A stretch of DNA of 64,000 nucleotides from Pogonophryne albipinna (Eukaryota; Chordata; Actinopteri; Perciformes; Artedidraconidae): positions 11,368,660 through 11,432,659 of the forward strand of contig CM053260.1 of the NCBI GenBank assembly GCA_028583405.1, written 5' to 3'. Below are positions 54,251 through 64,000 of this stretch, piece after piece; positions within the stretch are counted from its first letter, which is position 1; every line of letters begins with the position of its first letter. Below the pieces are notes generated by a model. That model saw only the letters and a program-made list of their open reading frames with translations. It searched no databases and was not told the DNA's origin. The translations under genes were made by a program, and so were the position numbers.

Positions 54251-56090
54251 CTTAAAGCCCCCTCTCCCAAGAGTTGCTTTCAGCAACAGCAAACTGATCA
54301 GTATTCCTCTCAGCTGGGTGCACCACAGGATCTCTACACAAACAACATGTCATGAGCAGAGCCAGAATGAGAAACAATGTAGCTATGGTTTCCTCTGGCC
54401 CCTCTATTACCTAATTATCCGTCGGATTGGTCTGCCCACCATGCCGTCTCACTTGAAAAAGGGGTTGGCCCTGACAAAGGTCCAAGGTATACTACTTCCC
54501 TGCTGTATTTTTCCACTGAGACAGAGGCAGATTGAGTCTTCAAAATTAGCAGTTTCTAACAACTAAACCAAAGCAGCCTATTAGTGCAAACAGGCTGCAG
54601 TTATGTGTAGCTTGAGCATATAGACAAAGAGACATGTTATAGTAGATATTGTTGTTCAGGTCTTTCCCATGCATGGCATCCTATTACTGCTCAGCTTTGA
54701 CATGTACATATGCATCTCTTGAACTCCTTCTATATCCTTGCAACATTTTCACATCTTTATTCTCAAATTACTAGGGCAAACTATTATTTATTTAGTTTGA
54801 ACTGTATTTTTTTTTTTAATATTACTTATTAACATTATTCCTATTTTTTAGTTTTATGTTATTGACTTATTTGTAGTTTTTATAGTCATCCACTTTACTG
54901 TACTTCTCTTTCTACTGTACCACCTTGGCATCAATAAAGCTTCCCTTATCTCAGCATTATAAATTACATCCAAAATAAAGACTGCGCTGTTGCGATAAGA
55001 CTTTTTAACACTTTTACAGCAGTTGATTATAGGGAGACAGTAATGTGTTGCATTTAAACAAAGATAATAAATGGATGGATTTCATTTTTTGTTTGTTTTT
55101 ACAATATACTGCATATGTTATCCAGTTTAAACATTTAAGCTAAAGTTACTCTTTGTGGATGGATGAAAAACAGCTTGTATATTTGAGTGAATGTGTTAGC
55201 TGCAGATAAGAGAGCAAATCTTGATACTCTTCTAGCTAGACGCACAGTGCGCTGTAATGGACATGATAAGAAATTGCTTGAACTCAATGATCCCCTGACC
55301 TTTCCTCATCAGGTCATCATTTTTAGTGATCCAATACTTTGTTTTATGACAACAAAAAATGCATTTTCAACCAGCCCTATTATAATTTGTGTTAATTGCT
55401 AATAACAGGTTAACAATGACACTGATCAAGCCTACAAGCTGACATTAGGATTCATTTAGAGTTGTGTTTCTGGCCACCTTGTGAATTTAAGTATAATATT
55501 AACTTGCTGATAGCTCAGTCAGTTGTTGATCTCCACATACTCCACCAGGGAAATATGTTCACTGCTTGTTGCTTAAGTGAACCAAAACAGCAATGTTTGG
55601 CTGAAACAATAGGCTGAAAGACGCTGTGAACCTCAGACATTTGTATTTTCAATGTTTTCTAGTGTACGATACAGTGCAAGACAAGGATTTTAACCAATAA
55701 ATCAATAGGAGTGTAATTACCATAATGGCTAGATAGGGCCATCAGTAAAGTTAGATTTCACTAATAACTACCGTTTATATTCTAGCTGTGTAATGTAAAA
55801 TAGAGAAACTAAAGCATAACCTATTTGTTTTATATTAAATCTCTTCTCCTTTAAATGTACAGCCCGCCCAAACTTCCTGTCACATGTATTTGCCCTGCCA
55901 CTGTTTGTAGCCAAAACTCAAAGTGGGGAAACTGGAAATGTCAGATGATCATATTTCAGCGAGATTCATGACACCATATGCAGTCATTGTCTATCGTCCT
56001 GATTTTTGTTACAAAAAATGAATTATTAAGGGCTCTAGTTAAGATTGGGTCCTTCAGACTTAACATTAGGGATGGCAAGTATAGTAGAAA
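54251..56090. other. Intergenic region, 5' side of the transporter
   Basis: It should contain the transporter promoter and 5'UTR, but no TATA box or first exon could be fixed. It is AT-rich, largely free of transposon ends. The frame at 54126-54566 is chance. Confidence 0.45.
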
Positions 56091-56102
56091 CAATAAAAGC
56101 TC

Positions 56103-59100
56103 TGCTTTATTTGTGAGGCTTCTCCTTTGATACAATTACTCAATAACGATAAAACAAGATAGACATATGAACACAAGACAAGACAGCTACTATTTAAGAC
56201 ATATATTTACAGTTTGCTGTAAATCTCTAGAGATAACAAGGACCATGCTCTCTGTCTGTACATCAAATCATTACAATTGTTTACACACCGGCAGACACTA
56301 ATTACATGCTCAAAATAAGTTAATATTCAGCTTAAAAAACTATTGTGGAATAAAATCACAATTTAATTTCTGAGTTGAGCTCAAATGGAAAACATGATTA
56401 CATCCACTTTGATTATAAGTAGTATATTCTGGGCAGGTTGTTGAGCTAGACAGCTGTAGACACTACTTTGAAAAGTGTTCACACAGTAACATAACTCCTC
56501 TCCTCAGGGTACAGTTATCCATCACAAAGCACTTTGTCTCAGCTGCTGGGCTGGAGGATGAATGACTGACCACAACGGTGTGGGTATGACACACATCTAA
56601 ACAGGTTACATCTGTCTTCAATGTTTCTTGAGATATTAATAAATACACCAGAGCAAACAAAGCGTTTCGCTCTAAGTGATCAGGTTTGATCAGCCCAGAA
56701 TGGACTGGTGTTCGCATATCTGTGTTGAACTGACCTGTGTGTTAAAGGATTAATAGTCTTGTTAAACAGCCTGTTCTGGTATATTCTACAAAAATATTTT
56801 ACAAATACCTTAAAAAAATAGCTTGTAAACCTTGTAATACATGTTACTGAAGAGGTGCATGATCCTGGAGGGGAAACCTTGGTTTTACTCAAATGCATCG
56901 ATTGATTCTTTGAGGTTTGACCTAATGAACAAAATAGACACTGTTTAGTGCGCAATAAGATATTTTCATAGCTTCATTTTAATATTAGAATTACATTTAC
57001 TTTTACATTTTGGACAAATCCACACTATAATTCAGGGTAAAATTCACCAAATGTCAGGTTTGCTTTGTTTTGGGACAGGGTGGGATGAAGAGTCAGATAA
57101 CATATCTGTGAGGAATGATTCAAGAATGAAAATGATCCAAATGTTTCTTTTTGACACTCCAACAAATGAAGCAAATGTTTTATATTCACTGCATAATCAT
57201 TTATAAGCAATGGGTAGAACCACAGAAACATACAACAAAAATGTTGGCAACAAAATAAAAAATGTTTCCCTCTTTCAGCAAAAATATTTAGCAAGATTCT
57301 ACTTTCAGCTGTGCATTCGTGTCACAAAAAGAGTCTACAACAGCAGCGAGACTCGCATCCTCAAGGTCCATGCTTGAGCATATTTGGCACTCAATTTGAA
57401 AATTGATATAATAGTCACAAAGATAGGCCAATGCAGACTGTATGCAAATGCACAAGCATGTACAGCTCAGACCTGTACATATGCATCACCCTCTGGTGGT
57501 GATCACATCCTCATACCAGACAAAAACAAACAAGGTTTAAAAAAACATATAATAATAAAGAGATATTACAGTTTTCTGATACTTTCAGTATTTTAACAGA
57601 GATATATCTCAAAGCATGGGCAGGAAGTTGAGGTTTTACAATGTCACTAATGATGTTCTGTATTAAGAGAAGAAGATGGAGATGATAATGATGATGCTGA
57701 TGAAGATGATGTGTAGCACTATGGTGCAAACCGAGTTGCTGGCCTTTGTTTCTGTTCTTACCATATTTTTGTCATCTGATTTATGCAAAACATTTGGAAT
57801 TGTTACAAATCAGAAAAAAAAAGATCTGAAAGGAATTTTATTTTCACATACTTCAGCACTGAGAAGGCAGCTGATGAGGAATCATGCTGTGCACCACAGC
57901 CACGTGACTTTATAATGAAAAACACACTGTAATGTACTCGTCATTTATGTTATTTGCTACAGGACAAAGTGACTTAACACCTTTTCAGTCACACTGAGTT
58001 TGGCTTTTTTCACTGTATCCCCTAAACCGATTGTACCAAAGACCTTGACGCATGTAATCTCAAAAAATGAGAACTCATTGATTTTTTTTGCTAAAAACCC
58101 TTAAGGAATAGATTAACATTTTTCTCCATCTTGCAAAGACGAATGATAACACTGACATTTGGAATCAATCAAATACATTTTTTTGTAAAGAATTCGATGT
58201 AGAGGTAGGTCTTGATAAATATTTGATCAGTATTGATATAATAAGTATGTGTAAGCCTTATTGTTGATTTAATCATTTGCTTATAGAGGAAAAACCTTTC
58301 TACCAAGACTGTCTTTTCTTTCAGTTAGCAGCGTGGTTTCCTGCTGAGGAATTCTTAACGGTGACATTTCCATGTGAATGTGTACTTGGGGTGACAGAGT
58401 ATAAAACCAGATATAACATGATTTACGAAAAAGTCTTGCGAGACTGGCTGGCCAATGATCACAAGGTGCGCAATTTGAGGGTTAACACCCACCCTGACTT
58501 TTCCCCTGATTCCTGTCTTTAAGTTATCCCTCTGTGAGCTGAGCCCTATATTTAGCAAAGAAACATGAGTGACATTGATTTTATCGAATGCATCAAGAAA
58601 GCATGTTTCCGAAAATGTGCAAACATTCATCTAAACTGACATTTTGAAAATACAGTATGGTGTAAAACAATCAGGAGTTGGCACTTCTTTTCCAATACAA
58701 TTTAAAGTATGAAATATAGCTTGAAGCGTAAAACTACTTTGACTGAAGACTCTATTGGATTTGTCAATCTGGAAACGTTCAACAGGCGGTGTTTTGTTCT
58801 TTTAAACAGGCCGCACTCACAACCGTTTCTCGAGCTTTGAATATGAAAGGCACAGTGAGACATTTCTTGATATGGACTACATGGCTTCATGTTTGTACAG
58901 TAGACACAGAGCAAGCCCTTGTGTTCAGCAACCTATTCCATAAATTCAGTTTGAGGAACATAATGACAAGAGTTGCTATCTCTACTTGTTGCTCCTGGCC
59001 CTGCCATGATTAACGCATGATTCATTAATCTTAGAGAAAGCCGTGTGAATAACGCCTTGAGCATACAAACTAATGGTGTGAGATAGCATCAACCAAGTCA

Positions 59101-62100
59101 ATCACAATGAGTTATGAGATGGGAGTGCACTTGATTTGAACTCAAGTGAAATGTCACATTTCTTTGAAAAACAATTATTAACTATATATTTTTGATTACT
59201 TTCAGTAAACATAGGAATGTGTTAATGATGCTGTGATCACTGTTAACATGTTTGGGACGTGGTGAGGCTACTGCGTTATAACAAAGATAGTTAGCACATT
59301 TCAACATGGAATTTTTATAAAAGACCATAAAACTACATGTAACAATATTCTGAAAAACTAGATGAAACACTTTCTGATTCTTGTATGAAAAATTGCCACT
59401 GATTTCAAAGGTTTAATACAATAAAATGTAATTGGATGACGCTGTGTGTGAGTTTAAGCAAACACAGTGTCAGACAATCAAAGAAAAAAAACAAGCATCT
59501 TTTTTTTTTTACTTTCAAAGATGAAATTAAACGTAAAAGTAAACATCGTACCTGAAAAAAAATAAGACTGCTGACTCACAGAAGAACAGGCGATTAAATA
59601 CATAAAGCCCACAGTTTTATAGACTACTATTTAAATGTCACACTTTACACATTGGTCTGATTTGAAATCCACAAAAAAATAATTCACTTATTATTGCAAA
59701 AATGTAAACATCCTTCGAATGTATAATGACAATATCTCTGCAAATACAGTCATACATCTCTGCTTGAAAAAGGGCTTTTTCTTATTATAAGAGGCTTATT
59801 TCTTTAAATATCATTTTAAAGTATGATGATCAAACCAAAATACAAACGATCAACCTTTGATTTGGGGTTATTTAAAGCTTCTGTGGGGAAGTGTCACATT
59901 GTTGTTGCCATTAAACAAGAAAGGCTAAAATAAGTCAATACTCAATTGCCAATTTAGTTTTTTTGCTTGTCAATTATATTTAACATTCTTGTCAATGAAA
60001 TATTTTGTGATTTTGGATTGTTTGTCAGACAAAACAAGCAATATCAAAGACATCACCTTGGGTTTAGGACCCAACATTTAACCAATAAATCCACAAAGAA
60101 ATTACGAGGCTATTAATTAGCACATGAACATATTTGTAATATATTGGATAGTTTGGAAACCATCAAGCACAAACACCTGCTGGCTGCATCTTATTTATGA
60201 AGATGTCATACATTAGAAATGTACTATCTTTAGATCAGGAAACTGCTGTGCATTATGGGACATGTGATTGACTGAAAAAGTCAACTGAGATTTTAACTTT
60301 TATACCGTATGTAGTTTTTCTAAATAAATTATTGATCAGAAGCAAGAAATCCTCTTTGATTTGCACCTGATGTCACACAGAAACCATAAAACCCTCCTTA
60401 TCAGAAGTTGAGAATTTGTATTCAACAATCTCTGCAAACTACAGCTTAATGCCACAATCTGAGAATCTAGAACATTTGGCCTTCCTCCGTCAGCTGAAAG
60501 TATCCCCTTGATATGAGCACTCGACAAAAAGATGACAGCATCAGTGCGCCTGAGCCCCTCCACTGCCACACAGCCAGTGTCAAGAAAACAATTGACACAA
60601 TTAAATATTGGCCAAAAGAAACATTCTCTGAAATGGTACATTAGATTTTTCTTCTGCTCAGAAGACAACAATGCTAACCCTATTAGCAATTAAACAACAT
60701 GGTAAAAGATCTGACATCGCATAGGTTCAAACACACAAGCTTTCATTTTGACGAGTCGCTGTAGCTTAAACAGGCTACTGTTAGTATGTACATGTAGCAG
60801 CATAAAACCACCCTGGCTGTGATTATCAGACTACAAGATTTCCATTCTTATATCTCGCTCCCAAATGGCTGTCGATGTGGATGAGGTGGAATGTGCAGGT
60901 TTTGTAGTTTGAATTTATCCTTTAAAAGTTAGATTTCTTTCTTCTTCTTCTTTTTTTTTTTTAAGTGTGTCTCCCGACCTCTATAACCTCATCATGCCTC
61001 TCTGTCTTATTGTTTTCTATAAATCCTAATGGCACAATTGATTTTATTTATCATACAGTTTGAAAATAAGTTTTGGCACTTAAAATATAAATACAGTCTT
61101 CCTTTTTCTTTTATATATAATTAAGCACAGTTATTACAGCAATACACCAGAGCCCAGTGATAATTGAGGTGAAACTTTGGTCTCTGTTTTACCAACTGGA
61201 TTACAAAACGCTGGTCGTCACATGGATAACAAAATTATTACAATTGGAAATAAAAGAATGAATAAATAAATAAATATCTGACTATGGTTGATAAATAGCC
61301 TCACAAAAATGTTCACTGTAGACTTGATAACTCTTTAAAAAAACACACACCTGATAACTGACAAATTATAGATTCAGCTCTTTTTATGTGAGGTTACAGC
61401 TTAATGCCACTATTTGAGGTTGTTGATGTCTCCATCAAAACACGTAAATAAATCCCATCTACGATGCTGATTAAGAATGTCCATGAAATATTTGGCCCCC
61501 TGCTTTTGGTAAAAAGGACACGATCGTTTTAGTGGCCAAGGGTCAAAAGTGCAACGTGACAAGCGTAAACCATGTGGACCCCCTGCAGGTCTGGGATGAT
61601 GTGCGGGGGGGGGTGATCGAAGATGATATGCTACCTTTTTATTTGCTGCATGTGGATAGGAGGGAGCCAAAGCTCGTTTAATCCATGTGTGCTACTTTTA
61701 CCATAGTTTAGAATAATTCTGCAAATATCACCATCTCTTTTGTCCATTTAATCCAGTTTTTCTTGGACTGGACACATCCATTCCTTAAAATATGATAAAA
61801 TACAATTCCATAGGATTGTGTGCAAAATGCTCTTTAGGCATATAGTATCAAATAATGGTCTCTTCTACTAGCCACAATGTAAGACTTAGATGCTTGTGAT
61901 GAGGTATATGAATATTGGCCAGTACCTTGGAGGAACCATTACCCTTCGTTCATGCCAACAACTACTCTTCTTCTTCTGTGAAAATAATTAAATTAGTGAC
62001 TCATCATATTTAAGTAAAAACCACATGGATGTATAATACTTAAATGATATAAACACTAATGTGTGTGAGTGGAGATGGGTTAATGAATTTAAATTTGCTA

Positions 62101-62477
62101 AAACAATATGGCAATGACTGCTTCCGCTGAAAACAGAGATCTCTGCTTTAAGTCATAGCCAAGCACAAAATCATATTTATATTTATGATTTTATGCTTAT
62201 GTATAAATATCCAGCAAACCGTATTTGCAGTCAAAACTGCCAATTTCTTGAGAGAGCTTCACACCACATATCTAATAAATAACACAGAATAAAATGGCAA
62301 ATTCTCCTCAGAGATTTCTCATTTCCTTTTATATTCACAGAAGTTTCTAATTAGGTACCTGTACTGTATTAGTCAGCCCGACAGTTGAATGGATGGATGA
62401 CAGTGAAGGGTCCAGTGTGCTAAGATGAGGATAAGCCTTCATCTGTCTTCGTCACTCCTCTTCAGTTTGAACACCGT
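56103..62477 (-). other. frs3: Probable long 3'UTR and downstream sequence of frs3
   Basis: No second gene is recognisable between the frs3 stop and the transporter. On the minus strand a well-formed polyadenylation site (CACAAATAAAGCAGAGC followed by TTTTATTGTTTC) lies at about 56104-56115, and other AATAAA hexamers occur nearer the gene (for example near 61043). If the distal one is used, the 3'UTR is about 6.4 kb. Few transposons are present, in contrast to the rest of the window. Confidence 0.4.
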
Positions 62478-63806
62478 TTACAGAGGCAGGTCTGTGCTGT
62501 TGTGGCGAGTCTTTCTGGAAGTCCCATCATCCCTGGGCAGAGCTTTCTGCAGGTTGGACATAGCAGCGGTCTTCTTTAGGTCAATGACTGCGTAGCATTC
62601 ACTGCGCCGGGGTGCCTGTGGGCCACATTTTTTGGGTGGTAGGCGCTGGTGCTGTGGCTGTGGCTGTGGCTGGGCACCCCCACTGCTGAGGGCTTGGCAG
62701 GGAGGTTCTCCCTCTAGGTCCACCTGGATGTAATTCAATTGCCGCGATGGAGGCATGTGGCCGTGCTCACAGCCTCCAACCCCTGACCTTGACCGTCCAC
62801 GGAAATCAAAGCTAAATATTCGCCCCCCTCTGTCTGGCTGACACGACCGCGGATGCGGGGGGCAAGCGTGTCGAAGCCGGGGCGGCTGGACCTGCTCTGT
62901 GTTGACGTAGTTCTGCAGGGCGTCTCTATGGATGCCACGACCATCCTGGTGGTACCCATTGGGTGTCCCTGGGCCTTCTGAGAACTCATACTCATCAAAG
63001 TCTTCCTCTTCCTCCTCGTATTCCTCCTCATCCTGCTCATCATCTTCCTCTTCCTGTTCATCATCCCGTTGCAGAGCTCTGTACTCCCACACCGGTGGTA
63101 GAGAGGGAAGGTTCTCGTAGTTAAGCAGAGCTGTCCGACGATGACCTCCGCCCATGCCCCTCTCACAGGGGTATCCCTGGGGGGGCAGTGACGAGGGGCC
63201 GAGGGCGTGTGGGTGCAGGAGGGAGTGGGTGTGACTGTCCCCGGTGCTGCTGCTGCTGCTCGAACCCACAGACTGCGACACGCTGCTGGGACTCAGCCGC
63301 TGCTTCCGGACGCTCCTCAGCCCGTTGATGTTCTCGTAGGTGAGCTCGCCGCTCTGGCAGCTGTCCGTGTGCTCCAGGCCCTGGTGCCGGTGTGTGTGGT
63401 GATGGAAATGGGGATAGGAGTGAGAGTTGCACATGTGCATGGTGGGCTCGTCTCCCTCCGTCTCTGAGCCTGTGGCACCCTCTGCTGGCTGAAGGCTGTG
63501 AGGATTGTGGCCATGCCTGTCCCTCTCTCTGTCCCTCTCTCTCTCCAGCAAATGACGCTGAGCCGGAGTAGGGCCCAGCATGAATTTGACCTCCTGCGAA
63601 GATGGCTGTAAGAACACCTGAGGGTCATTATGCTCCTCCAGGGGACAGCACCGCAGGTTGGGCTGCGGATTTCCTTGCACCCCGACAGGCATGGCTCCTC
63701 GGGGTGTTTCAGGGAAAGGGTTCGGTCGCACCTCGGGCAGAGAGTGCACACAGTGACGCATAGAGAGATCCCCCTCCATACTAACAGTATTTACATAGGT
63801 GTGGGT
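62478..63806 (-). CDS. frs3: Fibroblast growth factor receptor substrate (FRS3-type), last coding exon
   Basis: FRS2/FRS3 are membrane-anchored docking proteins that link FGF and Trk receptors to GRB2 and SHP2. The exon starts after an AATAG acceptor with THTYVNTVSMEGDLSMRHCV. It shows tyrosine docking motifs in the family order: LTYENING, LLNYENLPSLPPVWE, LQNYVNTEQV, RQLNYIQVDLEGE and CYAVIDLKKTAAM. It ends with RKTRHNSTDLPL and a TAA at 62478-62480. The DLPL end and YAVIDLKK fit FRS3 more than FRS2 (DLPM). A Glu/Asp tract of about 30 residues lies between NYENL and NYVN. The PTB domain is upstream, outside the window. The Gly/Pro/His-rich linkers seem longer than usual. Confidence 0.93.
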   Translation of the reverse strand, partial: THTYVNTVSMEGDLSMRHCVHSLPEVRPNPFPETPRGAMPVGVQGNPQPNLRCCPLEEHNDPQVFLQPSSQEVKFMLGPTPAQRHLLERERDRERDRHGHNPHSLQPAEGATGSETEGDEPTMHMCNSHSYPHFHHHTHRHQGLEHTDSCQSGELTYENINGLRSVRKQRLSPSSVSQSVGSSSSSSTGDSHTHSLLHPHALGPSSLPPQGYPCERGMGGGHRRTALLNYENLPSLPPVWEYRALQRDDEQEEEDDEQDEEEYEEEEEDFDEYEFSEGPGTPNGYHQDGRGIHRDALQNYVNTEQVQPPRLRHACPPHPRSCQPDRGGRIFSFDFRGRSRSGVGGCEHGHMPPSRQLNYIQVDLEGEPPCQALSSGGAQPQPQPQHQRLPPKKCGPQAPRRSECYAVIDLKKTAAMSNLQKALPRDDGTSRKTRHNSTDLPL

Positions 63807-63892
63807 CTATTGAGGGAAATACAAACAGTAGTAAGTAAAGTTGTGAACTACCACAAATGCAGTGAACTTTAGTTAACAAGAAGAGGCCTTAC

Positions 63893-64000
63893 CTGGTCTT
63901 CCAAACCCATGAGACCATTTCCGTGGTCGTCAGCAAGAGAGGGTTGGGAAGATTCCCCTCTGATTGGATAACCAGGGTATCCATTAGGAAAAGCCTGAAC
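63893..64000 (-). CDS. frs3: FRS3-type docking protein, penultimate exon (partial)
   Basis: Thirty-six codons (VQAFPNGYPGYPIRGESSQP, SLADDHGNGLMGLEDQ) end at a GTAAGG donor and join in phase 0 to THTYVNT in the last exon. The exon continues past the window end. FPNGYPGY after the PTB domain is typical of the family. Confidence 0.88.

Larger units (their letters stand above)
49571..51972 (+). mobile_element. hAT element with CAGGGGCGCCG ends, containing a nested MITE pair
   Basis: Termini CAGGGGCGCCG and, reversed, CAGGGGCGCCGCCAGGG are inverted repeats. ATCACATC is duplicated exactly at 49563-49570 and 51973-51980. A transposase-like first exon is at 49919-50030. Near the 3' end a fragment of another hAT (CAGGGGTGGGGAACCTCTGG at 51848) is visible without its own partner end. 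It is non-autonomous. Confidence 0.95.

Noticed and set aside
52138..52344. Short gene in the CpG-rich stretch ([18 protein letters not shown])
   Set aside because: Only about 28 codons after the best ATG, with no donor or recognisable family.
54126..54566. 146-codon plus-strand frame upstream of the transporter
   Set aside because: No start context, no family resemblance, and it overlaps the candidate minus-strand first exon.

Overview
The window looks like a teleost fish nuclear genome. Two vertebrate gene families lie on the minus strand, with consensus GT/AG introns. Most of the remaining sequence is fish-type transposable elements: two Ty3/Gypsy retrotransposons, many hAT elements with 8-bp target duplications, TTAA-flanked piggyBac-like MITEs, and a Harbinger-like MITE. 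No tRNA, rRNA or CRISPR array was found.

Genes. (1) A sodium- and chloride-coupled SLC6 transporter of the GABA/betaine/taurine branch, closest to GAT2/SLC6A13 by eye, runs on the minus strand from about 54250 down to 4471. Thirteen coding exons are intact and in phase. The last coding exon (end of the C-terminal tail) was not found and may lie below position 1. The gene is stretched by insertions: one intron is 25.7 kb and another 8.6 kb. (2) The 3' part of an FRS2/FRS3 docking-protein gene, best fit frs3, occupies 62478-64000 on the minus strand and continues past the window end.

Layout. 1-4470: probable 3' flank of the transporter, with a probable solo LTR at 469-1210. 5493-12730: chromodomain Gypsy element (Gypsy-1), flanked by GTGCA, with a hAT element in its reverse transcriptase and a TTAA MITE inside that hAT. 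13219-17701: seven transporter exons, with a MITE split by a hAT. 18250-20130: a small hAT and a TIR element inside an interspersed repeat. 21090-27306: three more exons around a three-level hAT nest (23019-26671). 28684-41822: a diverged inverted repeat enclosing Gypsy-2 (29794-38952), which has an intact PNMA-like gag, a TTTAAAC slip site at the gag/pol junction, a rearranged protease region and two breaks in pol. 41884-49254: GC-rich TIR elements, including a 4.25-kb element (43089-47342) that carries a spliced THAP-domain gene. 49571-51972: a hAT holding a TTAA MITE that holds a second TTAA MITE. 52971-54250: 5' exons of the transporter. 54251-62477: mostly unique AT-rich DNA, probably including a long frs3 3'UTR.

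Only the transporter and frs3 look like host genes. The gene in the THAP element and the gag of Gypsy-2 are element-borne, and the other element genes are broken. The strongest leads for a second look are the THAP-carrying element, the gag slip site, and the flank-plus-LTR copy inside Gypsy-2, which looks like a DNA-level rearrangement and not retrotransposition.
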